Shown here piece after piece: positions 10,060 through 19,265 of a stretch of DNA of 64,000 bases (its first letter is position 1; the number at the start of each line of letters is the position of its first letter). The translations under genes and the position numbers were made by a program. Source of the stretch: Burkholderiales bacterium. GTDB lineage: Bacteria; Pseudomonadota; Gammaproteobacteria; Burkholderiales; Casimicrobiaceae. The notes below the pieces were generated by a model. That model made no database searches. It saw nothing but the letters and a program-made list of their open reading frames with translations, and had not been told where the DNA came from. The DNA lies in assembly GCA_025981645.1 (NCBI GenBank), contig JAICXH010000002.1:24876-88875 (forward strand), written 5' to 3'.

Positions 10060-10845
10060 ATGGCGACCGTTCCGCTCCTCGAAGCGCGCGAACTCGCGGT
10101 CGGCTTTGCCGCGCGACGAATCGTCGAAGGGATCACGTTCGCGCTTGCCCCCGGCGAATCGCTTGCCGTGCTCGGCGGCAACGGCGCCGGCAAGTCGACG
10201 CTGTTGCGTACGCTGCTCGGCCTGCTCGTTCCGCTCGGCGGCAGTGTTGTCACGGCGGGAGTCGGGATCGCCGCGTTGCGCCCATCCGAGCGCGCCCGCC
10301 GTCTCGCTTACGTCCCCCAGCACGACGGGCTGAGCTTCGGCTTTCGCGTGCTCGACGTCGTGCTGATGGCGCGTTGTGCTCAGCTCCCGTGGTTCGGGCC
10401 GCCGCGCGCAGCCGACCGCGACATCGCCCGCGATGCGCTCGCGCGGCTTCGCATCGTCGAACTCGCCGAGCGCAGTGTCACCGAGCTCTCCGGCGGCGAG
10501 CGCCAGCTCGTGCTGATCGCGCGCGCGCTCGCGCAAGCGGCGCCGGTACTTATTCTGGACGAGCCGACTTCGAGTCTTGACTTCGGCAACCGTGCACGCG
10601 TGCTGCACGAGATCGATCGGCTGCGCGCCGAAGGGAAGTCGATCGTCGTCTCGACGCACGAGCCCGATCTGGCACTTGCGCACGCCGATCGGGCGTTGCT
10701 GCTGCGCGACGGCCGGCCGCTCGCGCTCGATCGCGTCGAGCGCGCGCTCACCGCAGCGAACATCGAACGTCTCTATGGGCTGCCGGTGACGCGGATCGCG
10801 ATCGATGCGCGGCGCTCGGTGTTCGTGCCGGTGCAGTCGCTCTGA
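10060..10845 (+). CDS. ABC transporter ATP-binding protein, FecE/BtuD type
   Basis: Walker A GGNGAGKST, signature LSGGERQLVLIARAL, ILDEPTSSLDF; directly downstream of the FecCD permease. Confidence 0.88.
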   Translation: MATVPLLEARELAVGFAARRIVEGITFALAPGESLAVLGGNGAGKSTLLRTLLGLLVPLGGSVVTAGVGIAALRPSERARRLAYVPQHDGLSFGFRVLDVVLMARCAQLPWFGPPRAADRDIARDALARLRIVELAERSVTELSGGERQLVLIARALAQAAPVLILDEPTSSLDFGNRARVLHEIDRLRAEGKSIVVSTHEPDLALAHADRALLLRDGRPLALDRVERALTAANIERLYGLPVTRIAIDARRSVFVPVQSL

Positions 10846-10884
10846 CTGCGATGACGTGTCGTCGAGCGATGTTAGCATCGCGGC

Positions 10885-11277
10885 ATGGACGAGCTCGATG
10901 CGTTGCTGCACGCGCCGTCGCTCTACGACGAGTTCGTGCGCCTGCGCGCGCGGCGGGGTCTGCCGGTGCCGCGCGAGCTCGTCGAGCGCGACGTGACGCA
11001 ACCGTGGGTGCGCAGTTCCGGGTTCGTCGGAGCGCTGCGCGTCGTGTACGCGGATCGCGCGCGCTGGTGGGACGTCTACGACATGTGCGAGAAGCTGGTC
11101 GACGTCGAGGAGATGTTCCAGCTCTGGCGGCTCCGGCACGTCAAGACCGTCGAGCGAATCATCGCCTTCATGCGTGGGACGGGCGGCTCGTCGGGCGTCG
11201 CGTTCCTGCGCCGCGCGCTCGACCAGGCCTTTTTCCCCGAACTCATCGACGCGCGAACGACGATCGGCCGCGGCTGA
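10885..11277 (+). CDS. Tryptophan 2,3-dioxygenase C-terminal half (stand-alone short ORF, possibly truncated)
   Basis: LDALLHAPSLYDEFVRLRARRG...YDMCEKLVDVEEMFQLWRLRHVKTVERIIAFMRGTGGSSGVAFLRRALDQAFFPELIDARTTIG matches the C-terminal half of TDO (KynA); the N-terminal half is absent. Confidence 0.75.
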   Translation: MDELDALLHAPSLYDEFVRLRARRGLPVPRELVERDVTQPWVRSSGFVGALRVVYADRARWWDVYDMCEKLVDVEEMFQLWRLRHVKTVERIIAFMRGTGGSSGVAFLRRALDQAFFPELIDARTTIGRG

Positions 11278-11354
11278 GCACGCCAGCACCGTCGATTTCT
11301 CCGCCTATCTGCAGCGCGTCAAGGACCCGGGCAAACCGTAACGCGGCGGGCGTG

Positions 11355-12617
11355 TTACGCGGCCTCGGGCAGCGGCGGGGCCGCGGGCCCACGCCGGCGG
11401 GGCGGGCGCTCGTCCATCGACCACTGCAGCAGGAACGCGGCGAGCCCGACGGCGATCAGCGCAGTCCAACCGGCGTTGTAGTTGCCGAAGCGGTCGAACA
11501 CCATGCCTCCCATCAGCGCACCAGAGAACGAGCCGAGCTGATGCGAGAGGAACACGATTCCGTAGAGCGTGTTGAAGTGCCTGAGGCCAAACACGCGGCC
11601 GATGATACCGGTCACGAGCGGAATGACGCCGAGCCAGAGCATGCCCATCGCCGAGGCGAACACCAGCGCCGATCCTGCGCTCACCGGCAGCAGCAGGAAC
11701 GCTGCAATGAAGAGCGTGCGCAACAGATAGATAAGCGCCAGCAGTCGCTTCTGGCTGAGACGCGCGCCCAGCAGGCCGAACGCGTAGGTGCCGATCGTGT
11801 TGAAGAACCCGATCAGCGCGAGCGCGGTCGCGCCGACCCCCGGTGCGACGCCGCAGAGGTCGAGATACGATGGCAAGTAGGTCGCGATGAAAACGAGCTG
11901 GAAGCCGCACGCGAAGAACGCGACCATCATGCACAGATAGCCGCGGTGCGTGACTGCCTCGACGACCGCCTCGCGGAGTCGCTGGGTCGCCGCTCCCGGC
12001 GCGCCCGGACTGCGCCCCGGCTCGCGGATCACCAGTGACACCAGGGCGAGCGAAGCCGCAACGGCGGCGAACAGCAGCATCGCAGGGCGCCAGCCGAGTC
12101 CGCCGATCAGCATCTGCCCGGCAGGCGCGATGACGACGGTCCCGAGCGAGCCCGCCGCTGCCACGATGCCGACCGTCTGCGTGCGCTTTGCCGGAGGCGT
12201 CGCGCGCGAGACCACGCCGATCAAAACGCCGAAGCCCGTTCCCGCGACGCCGACGCCGATGAGGAAACCGGCCATCGCGAGCCCACCAGGCCATGCCCCG
12301 GCGACGACCATCAGCGCAAGCCCCGCCGCGTACACGATCGACGTCACGATCAGCACCGGCCGCGGTCCGTGACGATCCGCGAGGGCGCCCACCACCGGCT
12401 GCGACAGACCCCACACGATGTTCTGCAACGCGATCGAGAAACCGAACGTCGCCGCCGAAACGCCGAGGTCGAGCGTCATCGGCCGCATGAACAGGCCGAG
12501 GCTCTGCCGCACGCCCATGCAGAGCGAGATGATCGCGCCACTGGCGATCAGCAGCATGAGAAAGCCGGGTGTGGCCCTGGCGGGCCCGGTGGACGTCGAA
12601 GTGCGCGGGTGGCTCAT
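11355..12617 (-). CDS. MFS transporter (monocarboxylate/OFA-like)
   Basis: Twelve-TM MFS protein: MGVRQSLGLFMRPMTLDLGVSAATFGFSIALQNIVWGLSQPVVGALADRHGPRPVL. Confidence 0.85.
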   Translation of the reverse strand: MSHPRTSTSTGPARATPGFLMLLIASGAIISLCMGVRQSLGLFMRPMTLDLGVSAATFGFSIALQNIVWGLSQPVVGALADRHGPRPVLIVTSIVYAAGLALMVVAGAWPGGLAMAGFLIGVGVAGTGFGVLIGVVSRATPPAKRTQTVGIVAAAGSLGTVVIAPAGQMLIGGLGWRPAMLLFAAVAASLALVSLVIREPGRSPGAPGAATQRLREAVVEAVTHRGYLCMMVAFFACGFQLVFIATYLPSYLDLCGVAPGVGATALALIGFFNTIGTYAFGLLGARLSQKRLLALIYLLRTLFIAAFLLLPVSAGSALVFASAMGMLWLGVIPLVTGIIGRVFGLRHFNTLYGIVFLSHQLGSFSGALMGGMVFDRFGNYNAGWTALIAVGLAAFLLQWSMDERPPRRRGPAAPPLPEAA

Positions 12618-12726
12618 CGAAAACCGGGGCTCTCCGAGGGACGCGGACCCGTCATCTTAAGGTCACCGGCACGTGGCCGCGAAATGCTCTTTGCTCACGC
12701 GACGCATGCGCCGCGCGAATGGGCGA

Positions 12727-13182
12727 TCACGCTCCCGGCGTGCACTCGACGTTCATTCGCCGGCAGACACCGATGATGCGCTCGACGATCGTCGAGGTCG
12801 TCGCATCGGGCCCTGCGACGTGCGCGGACGACACGAGAATCTGCGTCAGCTTGTCGCCGAGGGCGATCGACTGGATCGCCGCGTTGCGCGATCCGTCGGT
12901 GAACTCGACGCGGCGCGTCGGCGCATCGTCGGAGATGATCGTGATGCCTGCCACGGCTTGCAGCGACTTCTGCACGGTCTCGTAGACGCGCGCGGCGGGA
13001 ACGTCAACGATCACCGTCGCCGTATCGAACGCGGTTTTCCCGTCGGGTGCTTTTTGTGACATCTGCTCGATGCGACCGACGGCTCGTCGCGCGAGGAACA
13101 CCCATTGCGCGTCGGCGGCGCCGGCCCAGACGGCGAGCGCGAGCGCCGGAAGCAGGACGATCAAACGATCGAATTGCAGCAT
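12727..13182 (-). CDS. Small secreted hypothetical protein
   Basis: ORF MLQFDRLIVLLPALALAVWAGAADAQW... with signal peptide followed by a ~120 aa domain (VPAARVYETVQKSLQAVAGITIISDDAPTRRVEFTDGSRNAAIQ). Confidence 0.65.
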   Translation of the reverse strand: MLQFDRLIVLLPALALAVWAGAADAQWVFLARRAVGRIEQMSQKAPDGKTAFDTATVIVDVPAARVYETVQKSLQAVAGITIISDDAPTRRVEFTDGSRNAAIQSIALGDKLTQILVSSAHVAGPDATTSTIVERIIGVCRRMNVECTPGA

Positions 13183-13376
13183 CGAACGACTCCGCGTGAC
13201 GTGTGGCGCGATTATCCGCGGTTCCGCGGGGCAGCGCCATTCTGCCGGCAGCGCGGGCGCGCGCAGGGAGTCTGGGTGGCGCCGGCAGGTGTTCGCTGCT
13301 ATGCTCCCGCGCCATCGATTGGGGCGGTCCGGGTCGCGCATGGCGCGCGGCGCGAAAGGATTGCACGGAGGCAAAA

Positions 13377-15869
13377 ATGGTCGACGCACGTCGGCAGTGG
13401 GTCGTGGCACTTGCCACATGGTTCATGTTTGGTGGGCTCGCCGCGCCGAATGCCGCTGCGCAACTTCGCGCACTGCCGCCAATGGCGTCGTGGCCGAACA
13501 CGATGACGCTGCACGGTTCGACGGTCACGGTGAGCGAGCCACAGGCGATCGCATGGCCCGAGCACCGCACGCTCACCGCGCGCGCCGCGGTCTCGATCCT
13601 GCGCCCCGGCGCCCGAGTGCCGATTCGCGGCACCGTCGAGGTATCGGCGAACACCGAGACCGATTACACGACGCGCACCGTGACCTACTCGGGCATGAAG
13701 CTCGTTTCGACCAAATTTCCTTCGCTCGATGCCGTACAGGCCGCGCAGGTCGAAGCGCAGATGCGCGACGTCATTCCCGCGCTGGGTGCGAAGCGCGTGC
13801 CAGTCGATGCCGTCCTGCTGAGCCTCAAGGAGCCACCGGCGCCACCGCAGACCATCGCGCTCGCCAACGATCCGCCGACGATCTTCTACAGTACCCGTCC
13901 GGCAAGCCTCGTCGTGTTCAACGGCGAACCGGTGATGGCGCCGCTCGCCGACGGGCTCTCGGTTGCCGTCAACACCAACTGGAGCGTGTTCGAGACGGCG
14001 GCAGGCCACAGCTGGTATCTGCTCGCCAACGGCACCTGGTTCTCGGCCCCGGCTGCGGCAGGACCGTGGGCACCGACGCACAGTCTCCCTCCGGTGTTCA
14101 AGACGCTGCCGCGCGACCCCGCGTTCGACGACGTGCGCAAGGCGATGCCGCCGCGACCGGTGCGTGCCGCGTCTGCGCCGACGATCATTGTCAGCATGAA
14201 GCCGGCCGAGATCATCGTCACCAGCGGTGCACCGAAGCTCGCCGCGCTCGCCGGCACTGCGCTCCAGTACGTCGTCAACACTCCGGTCGACCTCTTCTTC
14301 ATGCCCTCGACCGGACGCTTCTACTTCCTGACGTCGGGGCGCTGGTTCTCGGCGGCTGCGCTCGAAGGGCCGTGGACGTTCGCCACGCCGTCGCTGCCAC
14401 CCGATTTCGCGCGGATCCCGGCATCGAGTCCGAAGGGTCACGTGCTGGTGTCGGTCCCCGGCACGCCGCAGGCACAGCAAGCGGTGATGGAGGCACAGGT
14501 CCCGCGACAGGGAACGATCGAACGCAGCACGGTGAAGGTCGCAGTCACCTATGCGGGACCACCGAAATTCGTTCCGATCGCCGGCACGACGATGACGTAC
14601 GCCGTCAACACGTCGTATCAGGTGATCGACGTCGCTGGCCGCTACTACGTCTGCTACAACGCGGCGTGGTTCGTCGCGCCGTCGCCGAACGGGCCGTGGG
14701 TGCTCGCTGATGCGGTGCCGCAGGTGATCTACACGATTTCCCCGGCGAGCCCGCTCTACAACGTGACCTACGTCACCGTGTACTCGTCGACGCCGACGAC
14801 GGTGACCTACGGCTACACGACCGGCTACACGCTGGGCTATGTCAGCGCGGGAGTCGTCGTCTACGGCACCGGCTACTACTACCCCCCGTACTACTACCCG
14901 GCACCGGTGCCTGTGTTCATTCCGTATCCGTATTCGTATTCGGGCGCCACCTGGTACAACCCGAGCACCGGCGCGTGGGCGCGCGGCGGCACCATCTACG
15001 GTCCCTACAACACCGCTTCGGGGGCGCGCTACTACAACCCGAGCACGGGCGCGTGGGCGCAGGGAGGCGCGATCTACGGACCCAACGGAGGTGCAGGCGC
15101 GTTCTCCTACTACAACCCGACGACCGGCACCTATGCGCACGGGAGTGCGTCGTGGGGGGCCGACGGCGGCAGCGGTTATGCGAATTTCTCGAACAGCAAG
15201 ACCGGGCGCTCGGGCTCGACGCAACAGAACTGGAACGAGTACGAGCGCTGGGGCTCGTCGACGATCACCGGCCCGAATCAGACCGTCAACACGAAGAGCG
15301 GCGCGAATGCCCAGGGCAAGGCAGGCGGATTCAGCTTGAGCACCGGTGCCGAGGGCGCCGGCGCCAAGGGCGCGAACGGCAACAAGGGGGGTGCAGTGAA
15401 GACCGCGGGCGGCGACACCTACGCCGGCGCCGACGGGAATGTCTACAAGCACACCGACAGCGGCTGGTCGAAGTGGAACGACGGATCATGGCAGCCGGTG
15501 ACGCCGCCGTCGAACGCCACACACCCGGCAAACGGGCAGGGCCAGACAGGGAGCGGCACGCAGGGGCAGGGTCAGCATGCGCAGGGGCAGGGTCAGCACG
15601 CACAAAGCGCGAACGCGCCGATGCGCACGCAAGGTGGAACGCAGAAGCAACCGTCGAGTGCCGCGGCACCGGCGACGTCACAGCCGGGGGCGGCGCCGAG
15701 GCGCCTCGGGCAGGGTGGGTCCGCGCAGCCTGCGCCGGCGCGCGGGTCCGCCGAGGGTGGCGCGCCGTGGGATCAGCTCGAGCAGGACCGGCATGCGCGC
15801 ACCGAAGGCGCGCAACGCCAGCAGTCCTACCGTTCGCAGCGCGGTGGAGGAGGGCTGCGGTTGCGTTGA
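13377..15869 (+). CDS. Large secreted repeat protein with WF-x-A...GPW modules, YYNPSTGAW repeats and Gln/Gly-rich tail
   Basis: ATG at 13377, signal-like N-terminus (VVALATWFMFGGLAAPNAAAQ), internal repeats visible in the translation. Confidence 0.75.
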   Translation: MVDARRQWVVALATWFMFGGLAAPNAAAQLRALPPMASWPNTMTLHGSTVTVSEPQAIAWPEHRTLTARAAVSILRPGARVPIRGTVEVSANTETDYTTRTVTYSGMKLVSTKFPSLDAVQAAQVEAQMRDVIPALGAKRVPVDAVLLSLKEPPAPPQTIALANDPPTIFYSTRPASLVVFNGEPVMAPLADGLSVAVNTNWSVFETAAGHSWYLLANGTWFSAPAAAGPWAPTHSLPPVFKTLPRDPAFDDVRKAMPPRPVRAASAPTIIVSMKPAEIIVTSGAPKLAALAGTALQYVVNTPVDLFFMPSTGRFYFLTSGRWFSAAALEGPWTFATPSLPPDFARIPASSPKGHVLVSVPGTPQAQQAVMEAQVPRQGTIERSTVKVAVTYAGPPKFVPIAGTTMTYAVNTSYQVIDVAGRYYVCYNAAWFVAPSPNGPWVLADAVPQVIYTISPASPLYNVTYVTVYSSTPTTVTYGYTTGYTLGYVSAGVVVYGTGYYYPPYYYPAPVPVFIPYPYSYSGATWYNPSTGAWARGGTIYGPYNTASGARYYNPSTGAWAQGGAIYGPNGGAGAFSYYNPTTGTYAHGSASWGADGGSGYANFSNSKTGRSGSTQQNWNEYERWGSSTITGPNQTVNTKSGANAQGKAGGFSLSTGAEGAGAKGANGNKGGAVKTAGGDTYAGADGNVYKHTDSGWSKWNDGSWQPVTPPSNATHPANGQGQTGSGTQGQGQHAQGQGQHAQSANAPMRTQGGTQKQPSSAAAPATSQPGAAPRRLGQGGSAQPAPARGSAEGGAPWDQLEQDRHARTEGAQRQQSYRSQRGGGGLRLR
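14953..15150 (+). repeat. About three imperfect ~80-nt coding repeats (YYNPSTGAWA-GG-IYGPN type)
   Basis: tacaacccgagcaccggcgcgtgggcgcgcggcggcaccatctacgg / tacaacccgagcacgggcgcgtgggcgcagggaggcgcgatctacgg / tacaacccgacgaccggcacctatgcgcacggg. Confidence 0.75.
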
Positions 15870-15926
15870 CGCGTCGTACGGCGAAGCTCAGAGCTTTCTT
15901 CGTGGACTGCGCCTGCCGCCGCGGCG

Positions 15927-16529
15927 CTACTTGCCCATGTGATCCTTCATCGCGGCGAGGTCCCGCCGGCATCCTGGCGCCAACGATGCGGCGTTCGCTT
16001 CGAGGCAGGTGATCGCATGGCCGCCGCCCGGCTTGACGCCTTGGCAGAAGGTCCGGTAATCGCGTCCGCAAGCGTCGCGCATCAAGCGCATCTCGTCGCG
16101 CTGTGAGATCCCGGACGGCGCGCCTGACGGAGCCGGCGTGATCGCAGCCGGTGTGACCGCGGCCGGGGCGGCCGCCGCGGGGGCCATCGCTCCCATCGAC
16201 CCGCCCGCGGCGGATTGGGGCGGCAGCGGGGCACCCAGCGCCGCCAGCGCGTGCTGGCACCCCGGTGACACATGCGCAGCGTTCTCCTGCAGGCAATGGA
16301 GGGCCGCAGGTCCTCCCGGCTGCACGCTCGCGCAAACCGCCCGGTAATCGCCCCGGCACGCCGACTTGATCGCACTCTGCTGCGCGGGCGTCGGCTGCTG
16401 CGCGGACACCGTGCCGAACAGCGCGAGCCCGGCCGCCAGCGCGATTCCCGAGGCCGTCCTGCGTACCACCGATGCCGTCCTGCGAGTCACCGGTGCCGCT
16501 GCGTTGCCCGTTGATCCACCTTGCGCCAT
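15927..16529 (-). CDS. Secreted protein with two cysteine-rich repeats
   Basis: Two copies of IKSACRGDYRAVCASVQPGGPAALHCLQENAAHVSPGCQHAL / MRDACGRDYRTFCQGVKPGGGHAITCLEANAASLAPGCRRDL after a signal peptide (Cys-rich repeat, PF00839-like). Confidence 0.8.
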   Translation of the reverse strand: MAQGGSTGNAAAPVTRRTASVVRRTASGIALAAGLALFGTVSAQQPTPAQQSAIKSACRGDYRAVCASVQPGGPAALHCLQENAAHVSPGCQHALAALGAPLPPQSAAGGSMGAMAPAAAAPAAVTPAAITPAPSGAPSGISQRDEMRLMRDACGRDYRTFCQGVKPGGGHAITCLEANAASLAPGCRRDLAAMKDHMGK

Positions 16530-16623
16530 GAGCCTGTCTCCGGTTCGTGAAATCGCGAAAGCGTAGAGCGTGGGCCGGCGCGAGTCAATGCGCACGGCCC
16601 GCCGCTTTGCATCGACTGCCCGA

Positions 16624-16949
16624 TCAGAAGTGGTCGTCGACGCGCAACATCGGGGTCTTCCAAGCGAGCCCGGGACGTCGGAAGGATTGCCGAACCGATT
16701 GCGCCAGTACTGGTACTTGTGCCCCGTCACCTTGGCAAAATCAATCGTATTGCGATAGGTGACGTACTCCTCCTGCGCGTTGCTGTCGATGGAGTCCGAC
16801 ATCAGGACGTCGACATTGAAGAAGTTGGTGCCGTACTTGTAGCCGCCGACGTGCTGCAGATCGAAGATGTTCTTCGAGATCGCTGCGCCATTGGCGACGC
16901 AGGGCTCCTTGAACTCGGTGCCGTATCGCCGGTCGATCGACGTGTCACT
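16624..16949 (-). pseudogene. Remnant of a Tsx-like outer-membrane protein (N-truncated, internal deletion, frameshift)
   Basis: Reverse strand: SDTSIDRRYGTEFKEPCVANGAAISKNIFDLQHVGGYKYGTNFFNVDVLMSDSIDSNAQEEYVTYRNTIDFAKVTGHKY joined to QYWRNRFGNPSDVPG, then in another frame LAWKTPMLRVDDHF-stop (outer-membrane barrel C-terminus ending in F). Confidence 0.6.
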
Positions 16950-16981
16950 TCACTCCTCGTCGTTCGACGGCTACGCGTTGT

Positions 16982-17098
16982 CAGGGCGTCGAGGGGGAAG
17001 GCCGCATCGGCGGCGAGCTCGCGCTCGAACTCCTCGGCCGTCCCGGCGCGGTTGAACAGTACGTTGAGCAGGATCGCCGTGATCGCGGTCGACGGGCT
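16982..17098 (-). pseudogene. Remnant of the C-terminus of an NCS2-type nucleobase permease
   Basis: Reverse strand SPSTAITAILLNVLFNRAGTAEEFERELAADAAFPLDAL resembles the last TM and tail of xanthine/uracil permeases; no upstream permease present, puuD begins ~30 bp away. Confidence 0.45.
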
Positions 17099-17127
17099 GC
17101 GTTGATTGGCACATGGGCCTCTGTTGA

Positions 17128-18333
17128 TCAATGGGTCTTCGCGCCTTCGGCGATCCACGTGCCGAGCAGCACACGCTCGTCGGGGGTCATGCGGGTGAGG
17201 TTGGCGAGCGGCATCGTCTGCGTCGCCACCGCCTGCTGCTCGATACGCTGCGCGTTGTCGTGAATGTGCTCGGGCGAATCGAGAAGCACGCCGGCGGGCG
17301 CGGCGGTGAACCCCGGCTGGGTCGGTCTCTGCGAATGACACACCGCGCAGCGCTCGGCGACGATCGGCTGGATACGGCTGAACGGGACCTTCATGCCGTC
17401 GACACTCGCGCTCAACGGCGCCGCGTGCGGTGCGATCGCCACGGCGACGACGATGAGGATCACCGCGCCGGCGGCGGGCAGCGCGTAATTCACCTTGCCT
17501 TGGTGGCGCAGCACGAAGAACTGCCGAATCAGCACGCCGGCCAGCATGATTCCGGCGAGCACGAGCCAGCCGTGCCGGTTGCCGTAGGTCATCGGGTAGT
17601 GGTTGCTGATCATGATGAACAGCACCGGCAGCGTGAAATAGGTGTTGTGCACCGAGCGCTGCCGGCCGATCACACCGGGGCGTGGATCGGGCTCCTTGCC
17701 GGCACGGATCGCGGTCACCATTCGCTTCTGGCCGGGAATGATGTGAAAGAACACGTTCGCCACCATCATCGTGCCCATCATCGCGCCGACGTGGAGGTAC
17801 GCGGCACGCGCACTGAAAAGGTGAAACAGGCCCCAGTCGGCGATGACGATGAGGACGAACAGGACGAGGGCCAGCAGCGTCGCCTGGTTTTCGAAGATGC
17901 GGCAAAGGGCGTCGTAGAGGAGCCAGCCGCCGACGAGGAAGCCGATGCTGATGGTGATCGCGGTGGCGGGCGTCAGATCCATGACGCTTTTGTCGATCAG
18001 GAATGCGTTCGCGCCGTACCAGTAGATGATCGCGAGGAGCCCCATTCCGGACATCCACGTCGTGTACGCTTCCCACTTCGACCAGTGCAGGTGTTCGGAG
18101 AGCGGCTCGCCCTTCGGCCCGGTCAGATATTTGCGGCTGTTGTAGAAGCCGCCGCCGTGCACGGCCCACAGCTCTCCGAACACGCCGCGCTGACGGTCCT
18201 CGTCCTTCGACGGCGGCGTCAGCGAGCTGTCGAGCATCACGAAGTAGAACGACGCGCCGATCCACGCGATGCCGGCGATCAGGTGCAGCCAGCGCACCAG
18301 CATGTTCATCCAGTCGATGACATACGCTTCCAT
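17128..18333 (-). CDS. puuD: Membrane urate hydroxylase PuuD with C-terminal cytochrome c domain
   Basis: WLHLIAGIAWIGASFYFVMLDSSL, HVGAMMGTMMVANVFFHIIPGQ, C-terminal haem motif CAVCH. Confidence 0.9.
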   Translation of the reverse strand: MEAYVIDWMNMLVRWLHLIAGIAWIGASFYFVMLDSSLTPPSKDEDRQRGVFGELWAVHGGGFYNSRKYLTGPKGEPLSEHLHWSKWEAYTTWMSGMGLLAIIYWYGANAFLIDKSVMDLTPATAITISIGFLVGGWLLYDALCRIFENQATLLALVLFVLIVIADWGLFHLFSARAAYLHVGAMMGTMMVANVFFHIIPGQKRMVTAIRAGKEPDPRPGVIGRQRSVHNTYFTLPVLFIMISNHYPMTYGNRHGWLVLAGIMLAGVLIRQFFVLRHQGKVNYALPAAGAVILIVVAVAIAPHAAPLSASVDGMKVPFSRIQPIVAERCAVCHSQRPTQPGFTAAPAGVLLDSPEHIHDNAQRIEQQAVATQTMPLANLTRMTPDERVLLGTWIAEGAKTH

Positions 18334-18351
18334 CCGCGGCCCCCGTGCCGT

Positions 18352-18705
18352 TCAGCTTCCGCGGTAGGTCGAGTAGCTCCACGGCGTGACGAGCAGGGGC
18401 ACGTGGTAATGGGCGGACGCGTCGACGATCGTGAAGCGTACCGGGATGGCGTCGAGGAACGGCGGACTGCCCTGCGCCACTCCGCGGCGCGCGAAGTATT
18501 CGGCAACGTGGAACACGAGCTCATAGCATCCGGGCGCCAGCTCGTCACCTTCGAGAATCGGCCGGGCGGTGCGGCCATTCTCGTTGGTCGTCACGGACTT
18601 CAGCGTGCGCCAGCCGGTCCCGTCGGCGATCGCGAGGTCGATTCCGACGCCGTCGGCCGGGCCTCCGCGCACGGTGTCGAGAACGTGAGTCGAGAGCTGT
18701 CCCAT
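18352..18705 (-). CDS. uraH: 5-hydroxyisourate hydrolase (transthyretin-like)
   Basis: [18 protein letters not shown]-terminus and YRGS C-terminus are diagnostic of HIU hydrolase. Confidence 0.93.
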   Translation of the reverse strand: MGQLSTHVLDTVRGGPADGVGIDLAIADGTGWRTLKSVTTNENGRTARPILEGDELAPGCYELVFHVAEYFARRGVAQGSPPFLDAIPVRFTIVDASAHYHVPLLVTPWSYSTYRGS

Positions 18706-18737
18706 TCTCTGCGCTCCTGGAGTGGTCGTCGACGCGC

Positions 18738-19265
18738 TCAGTTGCCGAGCATCCGCTCGAGCCGGATCAGCCCGATCTCGCACACCTGTTCGACGCAGAT
18801 GTCGAATTCAGTCTCCGGATCGTTGGCGAGGCGGCGCTCGAATTCGCGCAGGACGCCGCGCTTCGTGTAGTTGCCCACTGCGATGACGAACGGGAATCCG
18901 AAGCGCGCGCGGTAGTCGGCGTTGAGCCTCGCGATCCGCGCAATCTCGTCGCGCGACAATGCCAAGAGGCCGGCTCGCGCCTGCTCCCGCGCCGAGCTCC
19001 CGGTCAACGTACCTTCCTGCGCCTCGCGCCCGGCGAGTTCCGGGTGCGCACGCAGAAGCGCAAGCCTGCGGCTGCGCGATGCGGAGAGCACTCGCCCGGC
19101 CATCGAGCGATGGAGCGCGGCGACGTCGGCGAACGGGCGCTCCGGCCAAACCTCGGCGGCCACCCACGGCGAATGTTCGAAGACGTCGCCGAGCGCACGT
19201 GTGAACTCCGTTTCGTCGAGGCGATTGAGCGCGTCGAGCGTGCAGCGGTCGCGACGGGTCGTCAT
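18738..19265 (-). CDS. uraD: 2-oxo-4-hydroxy-4-carboxy-5-ureidoimidazoline (OHCU) decarboxylase
   Basis: [69 protein letters not shown]. Confidence 0.93.
   Translation of the reverse strand: MTTRRDRCTLDALNRLDETEFTRALGDVFEHSPWVAAEVWPERPFADVAALHRSMAGRVLSASRSRRLALLRAHPELAGREAQEGTLTGSSAREQARAGLLALSRDEIARIARLNADYRARFGFPFVIAVGNYTKRGVLREFERRLANDPETEFDICVEQVCEIGLIRLERMLGN

Noticed and set aside
13299-15452. 717-aa minus-strand ORF opposite the surface protein
   Set aside because: Arg/Val-rich antisense frame; plus strand has signal peptide and clear repeats.
15566-15605. Short direct repeat GGGCAGGGTCAGCAYGC, considered as CRISPR-like
   Set aside because: It is an in-frame GQGQHAQ coding repeat with no spacer structure or cas genes.
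16802-18382. 526-aa minus-strand ORF over puuD
   Set aside because: Out of frame relative to the recognisable puuD; only its tail contains the permease-like remnant.
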